A stretch of 64,000 nucleotides of DNA from Burkholderiaceae bacterium (GTDB taxonomy: Bacteria; Pseudomonadota; Gammaproteobacteria; Burkholderiales; Burkholderiaceae). Numbering within the stretch: the first letter of the stretch is position 1; each line of letters starts with the position of its first letter. The stretch spans positions 1 through 64,000 of the forward strand of contig CANGCM010000001.1 of assembly GCA_947452535.1 (NCBI GenBank). The letters are read 5' to 3'. A program made the translations under genes and the position numbers. This document shows, piece by piece, positions 46,789-55,370 of this stretch. The notes below the pieces were generated by a model. The model did no database searches. It had not been told where the DNA came from and saw nothing but the letters and a program-made list of their open reading frames with translations.

Positions 46789-47640
46789 CTAATTTTTTCT
46801 AATTTCTGCGATCACTGGCGCATGATCCGAGGGTTGCTCCCAGGTGCGGGGCTCCTTATCAATCCCACTTGCCATGCATTTATCTTTAAGAGCCTCACTT
46901 AATAGGATGTGATCGATACGCATACCTGCATTGCGTCTAAAGCCCATCATGCGGTAGTCCCACCAACTAAATGATTTTGGTGCTTGCTCAAACATTCGGA
47001 AGGAGTCTGTGAAGCCCAGCGCTACCAATTGCTGGAAGGCTTTGCGCTCTTCTGGAGAGACTAAGTTTTGACCGATCCATTTTGATGGGTCATAAACATC
47101 AATATCTTCTGGAGCAATATTAAAGTCACCCAATAGGGCTAAGCGACTATTTTGACTTAATTCCTCTTTTAACCAATTTTCTAGTGCTTCAAGCCATCTT
47201 AGTTTATAAGCAAACTTATCACTCTCTGGTGACTGTCCATTCGGAAAGTAGGCTGAGACTAGTCTAATGGGCTGCATTCCTGCAAAAGGAATGGTTGCAG
47301 CTAGGATACGTTGTTGCTCGTCATCATTGCCTGGGATATTTCTGATGGATTTTAAAAAGGTAGTACTTGCATCAGATGCAATTGGGGCTAAAGCTGCCTG
47401 ACGCACAATAATGGCAACGCCGTTATAAGTCTTTTGTCCAGCAGCAAGACTAATATAGCCAGCCTCTTGTAAATCACTATGCGGATATTTATCGTCCGTT
47501 AGTTTTAGCTCTTGAAGACATAAAGCGTCAATTGGCTTCTTTGCTCTTTCCTGATCCTGAAGCCATTTCAGGACCTGGGGTAATCGCACCTTTAGTGAAT
47601 TGACATTCCACGCAGCTATCCGAACCACCGACTCAGTCAT
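46789..47640 (-). CDS. xthA: Exodeoxyribonuclease III
   Basis: A 283-aa AP endonuclease/3'-5' exonuclease of the exo III family in base-excision repair. Metal and catalytic motifs are WNVNSLKVRLPQVLKWL, LCLQELKLTDDKYP, GDFNIAPEDIDVY, MRIDHILLSE and the C-terminal SDHAPVIAEI. Its start overlaps the ntrC stop by 8 bp, so it may be translated from the glnA-ntrBC transcript. Confidence 0.95.
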   Translation of the reverse strand: MTESVVRIAAWNVNSLKVRLPQVLKWLQDQERAKKPIDALCLQELKLTDDKYPHSDLQEAGYISLAAGQKTYNGVAIIVRQAALAPIASDASTTFLKSIRNIPGNDDEQQRILAATIPFAGMQPIRLVSAYFPNGQSPESDKFAYKLRWLEALENWLKEELSQNSRLALLGDFNIAPEDIDVYDPSKWIGQNLVSPEERKAFQQLVALGFTDSFRMFEQAPKSFSWWDYRMMGFRRNAGMRIDHILLSEALKDKCMASGIDKEPRTWEQPSDHAPVIAEIRKN

Positions 47641-49084
47641 CTAGCCCCAACTCCTGTAACTTACGAGTAATTGTATTGCGGCCGATACCTAATCTCTGAG
47701 CCGCTTCTACGCGTCTACCACGCGTCACTTCTAGAGCAGCTTTTAAAACAGCTTTTTCAAACTTAGCGCATAGAACATCATAGACCTCTGCATCGCCATC
47801 CTGAAGCATTTTGGCTGCTAAGCGCCCTAAACCCGCCTCCCAATCAACCGCCCCGCCTCGAGCAGCAACTGGGTTAGATGCACTCAATTCTCCTTCTGGC
47901 GCGATAGGCTGATCGCTAGTTTGCGCCAATATATCAGCCGGTAAGTCACCACTGCCAATCACATTGGATGGGGTCATTACGGTTAGCCAATGGCAAAGGT
48001 TCTCTAATTGACGAACATTACCTTGAAACGGCATTACGCTAATTTCCTTTAAAACTTCATCAGAAAGTTTTTTGGCTTCAACACCCAAAGACTTTGCACA
48101 GGACAACATGAAATGACGAGCTAATACAGGGATGTCTTCTGCGCGTTCTCGCAAGGCGGGCATACGCAAACGAATGACATTTAAACGGTGTAAAAGGTCC
48201 TCACGGAAAGCGCCAGTAGCAACGCGCGCCTCGAGATTTTGGTGAGTCGACGCAATGATGCGCACATTTGCCTTAATTGGATCTTGACCGCCAACGCGAT
48301 AAAAATGTCCATCGGTTAATGCACGTAGTAAGCGAGTCTGTAAATCAAAAGGGATATCGCCAATTTCATCCAAAAATAAAGTGCCCCCATCTGCTTGCTC
48401 AAAGCGTCCGCGACGCAGAGTCAAGGCTCCAGGAAAGGCGCCGCGTTCATGACCAAATAGCTCAGATTCCAATAAGTCCTTAGGGACTGCCGCAGTACTA
48501 AATGCGACAAATGGGCCTTTAGCTCGAGGGCTATGCTTATGCAAAGCCTGAGCCACCAACTCTTTACCAGTTCCAGATTCACCGGTAATTAATACTGTTG
48601 AATGGGACTGGGCAAGACGACCAATTGCTCTAAAAACCTCTTGCATTGCTGGAGCTTGGCCAATAATTTCAGTTGAATCTTGCCTCCAACCATTCATTTC
48701 TTTACTACCCGATTGATTGCGCTCACTTTGCTCCATCGCACGACGAATCAACTCTAGAGCTTTATCAATATCAAATGGTTTAGTAAGGTATTCAAATGCA
48801 CCGCCCTGTAAAGACGATACCGCTGAATCCAAATCAGAGTATGCGGTCATAATGATGACAGGAAGCATTGGATTTGTTTCTTTTACATTTTGCAAAAGAT
48901 CCAAACCATTGCCACGCGGCATGCGAATATCTGAGATTAATACCTGCGGAGTCTCTTTATCCAAGGCATTCAGTACGTCATTCGGATTGGAGAAGCTTTT
49001 GTGGGGAATATTCTCACGCGTAAGGGCTTTTTCTAGCACCCAACGAATTGATTGATCATCGTCAACGATCCAAACGGGTTTCAT
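47633..49084 (-). CDS. ntrC: Nitrogen regulation protein NtrC (sigma54 activator), GAFPGA variant
   Basis: A 483-aa enhancer-binding protein: receiver domain with phospho-acceptor D52 ([12 protein letters not shown]), AAA+ domain with Walker [16 protein letters not shown], Walker [12 protein letters not shown], and a C-terminal Fis-type helix-turn-helix ([29 protein letters not shown]). The sigma54-contact loop, GAFTGA in nearly all family members, reads GAFPGA here (P218; codon CCT at 48431-48433). The rest of the domain looks intact. It overlaps ntrB by 4 bp (ATGA). Substrate genes probably include glnA next door. Confidence 0.93.
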   Translation of the reverse strand: MKPVWIVDDDQSIRWVLEKALTRENIPHKSFSNPNDVLNALDKETPQVLISDIRMPRGNGLDLLQNVKETNPMLPVIIMTAYSDLDSAVSSLQGGAFEYLTKPFDIDKALELIRRAMEQSERNQSGSKEMNGWRQDSTEIIGQAPAMQEVFRAIGRLAQSHSTVLITGESGTGKELVAQALHKHSPRAKGPFVAFSTAAVPKDLLESELFGHERGAFPGALTLRRGRFEQADGGTLFLDEIGDIPFDLQTRLLRALTDGHFYRVGGQDPIKANVRIIASTHQNLEARVATGAFREDLLHRLNVIRLRMPALRERAEDIPVLARHFMLSCAKSLGVEAKKLSDEVLKEISVMPFQGNVRQLENLCHWLTVMTPSNVIGSGDLPADILAQTSDQPIAPEGELSASNPVAARGGAVDWEAGLGRLAAKMLQDGDAEVYDVLCAKFEKAVLKAALEVTRGRRVEAAQRLGIGRNTITRKLQELGLDD

Positions 49085-50214
49085 AATGATTTCTCCTGCC
49101 TACGGTAAGGAATTTGAATTTGGAAATCTGTCCGTCCAGGGCGGCTGTCACAAGCGATAAAACCCTGATGCTGCTGCACAAAGGTTTGAGCTAAAGTAAG
49201 ACCAAGGCCACTACCCCCATCTCTACCAGAGACCAGCGGAAAGAAAATGCGCTCACGAATATCCTCTGGAATACCAGGTCCGTTATCAATTACGTGTAAA
49301 TCCATGGCCATCTTGTAGCGTTGCTTAGAGATAGTCACGGAGCGCGCCACTCTAGTCCTCAATTCAATTTGGGCCGTACCTTGAGCAATTTCTTCTGAAA
49401 GCGCCTGAGCAGCATTATGAGCAATATTCAAGACTGCTTGTATTAACTGTTCTCGATCACCAAGCAACTCCGGAAGACTGGTGTCATAGTTACGAATGAT
49501 CCGCAAGCCTTTGGGAAACTCTGCGAGCACTAAACTCCGAACACGCTCAAGGGCCTCATGAACGTTAAACGATTCCATTGCATGTGCTTTACGGTGTGGC
49601 GCTAACAATCGATCCACTAGATCCTGTAGACGATCGGACTCCTTAATGATGACTTGGGTGTACTCGCGTAAGCCTTTTTCTGGAAGCTCAAACTCGAGTA
49701 ATTGAGCTGCACCCCGAATACCCCCCAAAGGATTTTTAATTTCATGCGCTAAGTTACGCATTAACTGTTTATTTGCTTCAACTTGTTGCGTTACACGTTC
49801 ATCACGCTCACTACGCAACTGCTGATCAATTGGAAACCACTCCATCATAATGAGTGCGGGATCCTCCAGACTTGCAACCACCACGTGCGCAGGAATCGAA
49901 TCTTGATGAATACTTCCAGGCAAGGAGTGCAACACCATTTCTTGGCGCTGTGCAGATACATGTCCCGCCTTGATCTCTTCAATCATATGCTTGATCGACT
50001 GATTATCACCAAACAAGTTGCGTAGAGACTGCCCCTCAAGAGACTTACGAGAAAGGTCCAATGCCGACTCTGCAGCCGGGTTTACATAAACCAATTGCTG
50101 GTTCTCCGCCTCAAATACCACGATGGCATTAGGCATTTGGTCAAGCAATGTCGGAAAAAAAGGGGCAGCCGAAGCCGCCCCTTTTAACGAATTGCGCAAG
50201 AGACCTGCGCTCAA
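49081..50214 (-). CDS. ntrB: Nitrogen regulation sensor kinase NtrB
   Basis: A 377-aa kinase with a PAS domain (about 20-130: QMPNAIVVFEAENQQLVYVNPAAESALDLS), H-box RNLAHEIKNPLGGIRGAAQLLEF, N-box VLNIAHNAAQAL and G-boxes DNGPGIPEDIRERIFFPL and GLGLTLAQTFVQQHQG. No membrane segment, as usual for NtrB. The only start with a ribosome site (AAGGATAAGAG) is a TTG at 50212-50214, 14 bp after the glnA stop. The first ATG is codon 27 (50136) and lacks a ribosome site. A strong terminator lies between the two. Confidence 0.92.
   Translation of the reverse strand: MSAGLLRNSLKGAASAAPFFPTLLDQMPNAIVVFEAENQQLVYVNPAAESALDLSRKSLEGQSLRNLFGDNQSIKHMIEEIKAGHVSAQRQEMVLHSLPGSIHQDSIPAHVVVASLEDPALIMMEWFPIDQQLRSERDERVTQQVEANKQLMRNLAHEIKNPLGGIRGAAQLLEFELPEKGLREYTQVIIKESDRLQDLVDRLLAPHRKAHAMESFNVHEALERVRSLVLAEFPKGLRIIRNYDTSLPELLGDREQLIQAVLNIAHNAAQALSEEIAQGTAQIELRTRVARSVTISKQRYKMAMDLHVIDNGPGIPEDIRERIFFPLVSGRDGGSGLGLTLAQTFVQQHQGFIACDSRPGRTDFQIQIPYRRQEKSL
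50155..50185 (-). terminator. Strong terminator after glnA, inside the 5' coding part of ntrB
   Basis: On the minus strand GGGGCGGC, loop TTCG, GCTGCCCC, then TTTTTTT: an 8-bp stem with one G-U pair, a UUCG tetraloop and seven Ts, preceded by AAAA. It lies 44 nt after the glnA stop and encodes KGAASAAPFF of NtrB if the TTG start is used. Confidence 0.85.
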
Positions 50215-50228
50215 CTCTTATCCTTCGC

Positions 50229-51644
50229 TTACAGAGAGTAGTACATATCAAATTCGATAGGATGAGTTGTCATACGGAAACGTGTGACATCTTCCATCTT
50301 CAATGAGATGTATGCATCAAGCATAGAGTCTGTAAAGACACCGCCGCGAGTCAAGAACTCACGATCTTTGTTCAAGGCATCTAATGCCTCTTCTAAGCTC
50401 GCACAAACGGTTGGGATCTTTGCATCTTCTTCTGGTGGCAAGTCATACAAGTTCTTGTTAGCAGCTTCACCTGGATGAATCTTATTTTGTACACCATCTA
50501 AACCAGCCATCATCAATGCAGAGAAGCAGAGGTATGGATTAGCCAATGGATCAGGGAAGCGAGTCTCAATTCGACGGCCTTTAGGGCTAGAAACGTGTGG
50601 AATACGAATCGAGGCAGAACGGTTACGTGCAGAGTAAGCCAACTTCACCGGAGCCTCAAAGCCTGGAACCAAACGCTTGTATGAGTTAGTGCCTGGATTG
50701 GTGATCGCATTTAATGCCTTAGCGTGCTTGATGATGCCGCCAATGTAGAACAATGCAAACTCAGATAAACCTGCATAGCCGTTACCCGCAAATAAGTTCT
50801 CGCCGTTTTTCCAGATAGATTGGTGAACGTGCATACCAGAACCGTTATCGCCAACGATTGGCTTTGGCATAAATGTTGCTGTCTTGCCATAAGCGTGCGC
50901 TACGTTTTGAACAACATATTTCTGCCAGATAGTCCAGTCAGCACGCTGAACCAATGTGCTGAACTTAGTACCTAATTCGTTTTGGCCTTGACCAGCAACT
51001 TCATGGTGATGAACTTCGACAGGAATACCTAAGGACTCAAGAATTAAACACATTTCAGAACGCATATCCTGAAAGGTATCTACTGGGGAAACTGGGAAGT
51101 AGCCGCCTTTTTTACCTGGACGATGGCCAGTATTGCCGCCTTCGATTTCAGCAGCTGAAGACCATGGAGCCTCTTCAGACTCGACCTTAACAAAGCAACC
51201 CTGCATATCAGCACCCCAACGGACGCCGTCAAAAATAAAGAATTCTGGCTCTGGACCAAAATAAGCAGTATCACCCAAGCCAGTGCTCTTCAGATATGAC
51301 TCTGCACGTTTAGCAATGGAGCGTGGGTCACGATCGTAGCCCTTGCCATCAGATGGTTCGATCACATCACATGTGATAACCAATGTTGGCTCTTCATAAA
51401 AAGGGTCGATGTAGCAAGCTGTTGGGTCTGGCATCAACAACATGTCGGATGCTTCAATACCCTTCCAACCAGCAATAGATGAGCCGTCAAACGCGTGACC
51501 ACTCTCAAACTTGTCTTCGTCAAAATGGGAAATGGGTACCGTTGTATGCTGCTCTTTACCCTTTGTATCAACAAAGCGGAAATCAACAAAAGTACATTCT
51601 TTCTCTTTAACCAACTTCATCACATCAGCGACGGTCTTCGTCAT
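50229..51644 (-). CDS. glnA: Glutamine synthetase type I
   Basis: A 471-aa GSI-beta enzyme that makes glutamine from glutamate and ammonia. Motifs: [22 protein letters not shown], the metal site in [17 protein letters not shown], the ATP site [17 protein letters not shown], the flap [17 protein letters not shown] and the adenylylation tyrosine in [10 protein letters not shown]. The ATG at 51642-51644 has an excellent ribosome site (GAGGAGAT); the track start adds 23 non-family residues. A -24/-12 promoter and two NtrC sites lie upstream. Confidence 0.97.
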   Translation of the reverse strand: MTKTVADVMKLVKEKECTFVDFRFVDTKGKEQHTTVPISHFDEDKFESGHAFDGSSIAGWKGIEASDMLLMPDPTACYIDPFYEEPTLVITCDVIEPSDGKGYDRDPRSIAKRAESYLKSTGLGDTAYFGPEPEFFIFDGVRWGADMQGCFVKVESEEAPWSSAAEIEGGNTGHRPGKKGGYFPVSPVDTFQDMRSEMCLILESLGIPVEVHHHEVAGQGQNELGTKFSTLVQRADWTIWQKYVVQNVAHAYGKTATFMPKPIVGDNGSGMHVHQSIWKNGENLFAGNGYAGLSEFALFYIGGIIKHAKALNAITNPGTNSYKRLVPGFEAPVKLAYSARNRSASIRIPHVSSPKGRRIETRFPDPLANPYLCFSALMMAGLDGVQNKIHPGEAANKNLYDLPPEEDAKIPTVCASLEEALDALNKDREFLTRGGVFTDSMLDAYISLKMEDVTRFRMTTHPIEFDMYYSL

Positions 51645-51707
51645 GCAAATCTCCTCTATTAACTTAATTCGGAATACAAACTTAAGGTGTACACCCTTGT
51701 TCATTCC

Positions 51708-51725
51708 AGGCATTAAATATGCCTA
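51708..51725 (-). promoter_or_regulatory. Candidate sigma54 (-24/-12) promoter of glnA
   Basis: On the minus strand TAGGCATATTTAATGCCT contains GG (51723-51722) and GC (51711-51710) separated by exactly 10 bp, the invariant sigma54 spacing; flanks match the TGGCAC/TTGC consensus only in part. The start would be about 51698, 54 nt before glnA. The element is also a partial palindrome, so the match could be coincidental, but the NtrC sites upstream support it. Confidence 0.6.
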
Positions 51726-51773
51726 TGGGATGTATCTAATTTACTGAAGCAAACAAACGGGAATAGCTATTAT

Positions 51774-51790
51774 TGCACTATTTAAGTGCT
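51774..51790. promoter_or_regulatory. NtrC binding site, promoter-proximal
   Basis: TGCACTATTTAAGTGCT matches the NtrC dyad (TGCAC-N7-GTGCA) with one end base off. Centre about 84 bp upstream of the predicted glnA start. Confidence 0.7.
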
Positions 51791-51825
51791 GAAATAAGGC
51801 TTAAAAGGCTAAAATTTGCCATATT

Positions 51826-51842
51826 TGCACCAAAATAGTGCT
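51826..51842. promoter_or_regulatory. NtrC binding site, promoter-distal
   Basis: TGCACCAAAATAGTGCT; its reverse complement AGCACTATTTTGGTGCA is almost identical to the strong NtrC site at enterobacterial glnA. Its centre is 52 bp (five helical turns) from the other site, which suits cooperative binding. Confidence 0.8.
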
Positions 51843-51850
51843 TATTAGAC

Positions 51851-52705
51851 TTAAGATATATCGTGAATTACATAGCCTAAGGCTTCAGTGCCAGTTCGAA
51901 GCGCAATCCAAGCACTCTCTAGTAAATTTGCATTACCCTTAATTCCTAGCTCAATGTGGCGATCTACATATACACCGCCCTTGGATGGGTCCCCAACTGA
52001 GGGCAAGCTGAAAACCTTTACCCCTGGAAAAGCGGCTTCAATGCGCTCCATCAAGGGTGTTAAGTTTGACTCGATCCCTTTTGGCACAATGAAACTCCGC
52101 TCCGCCCAGTTCTCGCGATGAAATAGGTTTTTATAGTGCGTGTCCAAGCACCAAGCCATCATAGGAGCAGCCATCACCGGAAAGCCAGGAACGAAATAAT
52201 GCTCCCGAATACAAAATCCCGGAATCTGGTTGTAAGGATTAGGGATAATGTCGCTACCAATGGGGAACTCACCCATCTTAAAGCGATGTTGATTCTCTGG
52301 AGTGCTGAGATCAGCCTTTCGGGGATCACCTTCTGCTGTCGCCTGAATACGCCCTGTTATTAATGCTTTTGCGGTTTGGTGTAACTCTGTTTTAGTGCCC
52401 AGCGCTAAAGCAGCGCACTGCCTAGTATGGTCATCCGGAGTCGCTCCAATACCGCCAGTACTGAAAACCACATCACCACTCGCAAAACTATCCCGCAGGG
52501 TCGCGGTGATTTGCTCAGGATCATCAGCAACATACTTAGCCCAAGATAGACTTAAGCCACGCTCATTCAGCAGCTCAATGAGGGTACTCAGATGCTTGTC
52601 TTGACGGCGACCAGATAAAATCTCATCGCCAATCACAATCAATCCAAAACGGCGTGACTCCCCATCGGGCAGATTAACAGCAGGCTTATTTAATTCATCA
52701 ACCAT
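51851..52705 (-). CDS. Molybdopterin-binding (MoCF/CinA N-terminal-like) domain protein
   Basis: A 284-aa protein with a MoaB/MogA/CinA-type domain: RRFGLIVIGDEILSGRRQDKHLS at the N terminus and DVVFSTGGIGATPDDHTRQCAA in the middle (about 15-180), then a C-terminal region with VPGFPVMAAPMMAWCL. It lacks the CinA nicotinamide-mononucleotide deamidase domain. Proteins of this shape have been linked to competence, NMN recycling or FAD handling; the function here is open. Start at ATG 52703-52705, overlapping the EI24 gene end by 8 bp. Confidence 0.8.
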   Translation of the reverse strand: MVDELNKPAVNLPDGESRRFGLIVIGDEILSGRRQDKHLSTLIELLNERGLSLSWAKYVADDPEQITATLRDSFASGDVVFSTGGIGATPDDHTRQCAALALGTKTELHQTAKALITGRIQATAEGDPRKADLSTPENQHRFKMGEFPIGSDIIPNPYNQIPGFCIREHYFVPGFPVMAAPMMAWCLDTHYKNLFHRENWAERSFIVPKGIESNLTPLMERIEAAFPGVKVFSLPSVGDPSKGGVYVDRHIELGIKGNANLLESAWIALRTGTEALGYVIHDIS

Positions 52706-53567
52706 AGTTCGGAAGCTCCATATCAATTACACGTACATCGGTATTTAAAGATTGATCCAATTCAATTCTGCGCAACTCTTTTAATGCAGCAAGTAAATAG
52801 TGTGCAAACCAGAGCGCAGCAAACACAAAGATTAGAGAATAAACCCAGAGCGCAACAAAGCTAACAATCGGAAATAAGACTAGCGCCAAGGCTGAAGTCG
52901 CCCAAAAAAATGTGGGTACAGCGCCGAGCATGCCAGAAGCAATACCCATGGCCAGCAGAGGCCAGCGGTGTTGATGCAAGAGCGTATCCCTTTCTTGAGG
53001 GCTGGCATGTTGTGCAAGTACGTCATAAGACATCAGGCGCATAGTTAACCAACCCCAGAGTAATGGCGGTAATACTGCAACCAAAGGCGGTACCCACCAC
53101 ACCGGCAAAGTCAACATCACTAATGCCAAGCAAATGAATGCCGACCACATAGTGTAAATCAAGCTACCCAATAGACCTCCACCCTTTTTCTTCTCCATGT
53201 CCTTATAAGCATGTTGACGAGCAACTATTTTTATAATTGCTGGCACGGTGGTGATTGCAATAAAAACCAGCAAGCTAATCGAGATTAGAGGGATCATTAG
53301 CATGACAAAAAAGAGCGGCGCAATCCATGCTCGGACATTTTCAAATCCTGCCCAAATTAAACCATCCTGAATCCAGTTCGTAAAAATCGAAGTCGTCAAA
53401 AAATTACTGAGCATTGCTAGCGCAGGGGTCCAAGTAAGCCAAATCAAGCAGCCCCATAAAATAGACACCATCAGAAATGGTCTTAAGCTCAACCATAGCA
53501 TTTTGGGATGCATAGCACCAACCAAAGCTAAGCCAAACGACTTAAATACTCGTTGCATACTATCCAT
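52698..53567 (-). CDS. EI24-domain (CysZ-like) membrane protein
   Basis: A 289-aa inner-membrane protein with about five to six hydrophobic segments (near 28-52, 80-112, 138-170, 203-225 and 228-258) and a short charged C-terminal tail. The layout, including RVFKSFGLALVGAMHPKMLWLSLRPF at the start, is that of the EI24 family, which includes the sulfate transporter CysZ. Whether it carries sulfate is unknown; no cys genes are nearby. Confidence 0.78.
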   Translation of the reverse strand: MDSMQRVFKSFGLALVGAMHPKMLWLSLRPFLMVSILWGCLIWLTWTPALAMLSNFLTTSIFTNWIQDGLIWAGFENVRAWIAPLFFVMLMIPLISISLLVFIAITTVPAIIKIVARQHAYKDMEKKKGGGLLGSLIYTMWSAFICLALVMLTLPVWWVPPLVAVLPPLLWGWLTMRLMSYDVLAQHASPQERDTLLHQHRWPLLAMGIASGMLGAVPTFFWATSALALVLFPIVSFVALWVYSLIFVFAALWFAHYLLAALKELRRIELDQSLNTDVRVIDMELPNYG

Positions 53568-53604
53568 ATATTCCTATCATCATCCGAACATGCATAGAGC
53601 GTAA

Positions 53605-54576
53605 TTAATGCCGCGGGAACAGTTCACGAGCAGCATGTTTTAAAGTCTGCCACTGCTGTTGCAAAATATGGGGTGAGAGCAAGACATCCCTCACGCCGGT
53701 TGGGTGAACTTGCTTTGAAAAGATCGCCGTATTCAATAGCATATCCCACCAGGGAAATAAGACCCCAAAATTACATCCCCCCAGAACACCAGGCTTTCCT
53801 TGAGCTTCATGTCCATAACCAACTGCATGATGCATGCGATGAAACATTGGTGAAACCAAAAAATATCGCCCTATTCCGAGATCGACTTTAATATTGGCAT
53901 GTTGCCAGCTTTGGATGAGCTGGCTCAAAACCACTAATACGATAAATTGACCAGGAGATACACCGAACAATAGGGCAAAGAAAGCAAACACCAAAGCATG
54001 CATGATGTCGTCCAGAATGTGATTGCGATCATCAGACCAAGCAGTCATCTGCGTTTGGCTGTGATGGAGGGCATGCAGTTGCCACCACCAGTTAGAAGTG
54101 TGCGAAGCTCGATGGTAAAGGTACTCTACAAAGTCTAGTAACACTAAGTAGATACAAAAACTCATCAAGGGAATAGCAGTAATCGGCGGATACCAAGACT
54201 CCACATTGAATCTGCCGAAACGAAAATCATGCAATACCGAATCGATCTCAAAGAAGAAACCTGATAAGGTGATAAATATCAAGCCATGAAAAATACCCAA
54301 TCGATGAAAGAGCGTGTAAAGGACATCTGCTTTGGTGGTATTGGCAAATCGCTCCTGAATCTCTGCAGGGGCAAGTCTTTCCCAGGTCCGCAAGACAAAT
54401 AGGATTAGCAAAATTTGAATACAACCAAATAGAAACCAATCCATTCCATCATAGACATCCTCCGCCATTGACATTAAATTAGACTGATACAGAATAGGGG
54501 TTGCAATATTAGCGAATAGAAATTCCTGAAGGCGTGAATAAGCTTCAGAAATTTGAGTGAGTAAATTAGACTCCAT
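53605..54576 (-). CDS. Sterol desaturase/fatty acid hydroxylase family protein
   Basis: A 323-aa membrane di-iron protein with about four membrane helices. The His clusters are present: YHRASHTSNWWWQLHALHHSQTQM, WQHANIKVD and HRMHHAVGYGHEAQG, the HX3H, HX2HH pattern of fatty acid hydroxylases. It may modify lipids or hopanoid/sterol-like compounds; the substrate is unknown. Neighbours on the same strand are a polysaccharide deacetylase upstream and EI24 downstream. Confidence 0.85.
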   Translation of the reverse strand: MESNLLTQISEAYSRLQEFLFANIATPILYQSNLMSMAEDVYDGMDWFLFGCIQILLILFVLRTWERLAPAEIQERFANTTKADVLYTLFHRLGIFHGLIFITLSGFFFEIDSVLHDFRFGRFNVESWYPPITAIPLMSFCIYLVLLDFVEYLYHRASHTSNWWWQLHALHHSQTQMTAWSDDRNHILDDIMHALVFAFFALLFGVSPGQFIVLVVLSQLIQSWQHANIKVDLGIGRYFLVSPMFHRMHHAVGYGHEAQGKPGVLGGCNFGVLFPWWDMLLNTAIFSKQVHPTGVRDVLLSPHILQQQWQTLKHAARELFPRH

Positions 54577-54590
54577 CTTCTTATTTTGGC

Positions 54591-55361
54591 TTATTTATCG
54601 ACTTTTGGCAGAGTCGCAAAACAAAAGCCACGATTTTTAAGTCTCATAATGAGTTGCTCTAACACTGCGGGCGCCCAGGGATCCTTTCTGGACCAGATTC
54701 CCAGGTGAGCCATCGCAATATCACCATCCTTTAAATTGATGCTCGCTTTATCTAATAGCGCCTGGTTGGGGTGAGTTTGAGGGCTAAGCTCATCGCCGAG
54801 GAATCCAGCGGGGCTCCAGCCAATATGTTGATAACCGCACTGTGTTCCCATGCCGATGGAACGGGGTGATGTCTTACCACCAGGAGCACGCCAAATTTTC
54901 TCAAGACTTGCACCCGTTAATTCTTTAAACCGATCATCTACTCTTCTAATTTCTCGGCAATAACTTGCTTCGTTATATAGAATCGTGACTCCTGCCTTAA
55001 GACCAAATTGTGGCTTGGCATAGATGTCTGCGCTAGGGCCATCTTTTATAAAGTACACGTGATCAAAGGTATGGCTGCCGAAATGATGACCTTCACGTAC
55101 ACGATCTTGCCAATAGGATTTCCAGGAATCATCCAAAGCAAAGTCGCCACGATTAGTCTTTTCGTTCGAAAGAAAAAATGTTGCTTTAATTTTTTGACGA
55201 CTTAAGATTTCGGCAACAGTTTCTGCCACCGACATATTGCCGGTATCAAAAGTGAGATAAACCGTTTTTTTACACTGCCCCTCTTGGGCAAAACTCAGTG
55301 ACGAACTTGATGCTAGTAAAAGTAAAGTGGCTAGCCTTGCAAGAATGTCCTTGGAATACAT
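54591..55361 (-). CDS. Polysaccharide deacetylase family protein, secreted
   Basis: A 256-aa NodB-fold protein with a signal peptide (LATLLLLASSSSLSFAQ). Motif 2 HxxxH is SHTFDH and motif 3 is RAPGGKTSPR. Motif 1, usually TFDDG, reads TFDTGN: the catalytic base Asp is kept, but the second Asp, normally a metal ligand, is Thr. I recall the TFDTG form and the tail AHLGIWSRKDPWAPAVLEQLI from other Burkholderiales, so it is probably a subfamily feature. Substrate, and whether it is active, are unknown. It follows the beta-propeller gene by 9 bp. Confidence 0.85.
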   Translation of the reverse strand: MYSKDILARLATLLLLASSSSLSFAQEGQCKKTVYLTFDTGNMSVAETVAEILSRQKIKATFFLSNEKTNRGDFALDDSWKSYWQDRVREGHHFGSHTFDHVYFIKDGPSADIYAKPQFGLKAGVTILYNEASYCREIRRVDDRFKELTGASLEKIWRAPGGKTSPRSIGMGTQCGYQHIGWSPAGFLGDELSPQTHPNQALLDKASINLKDGDIAMAHLGIWSRKDPWAPAVLEQLIMRLKNRGFCFATLPKVDK

Positions 55362-55370
55362 CTACTGAAA

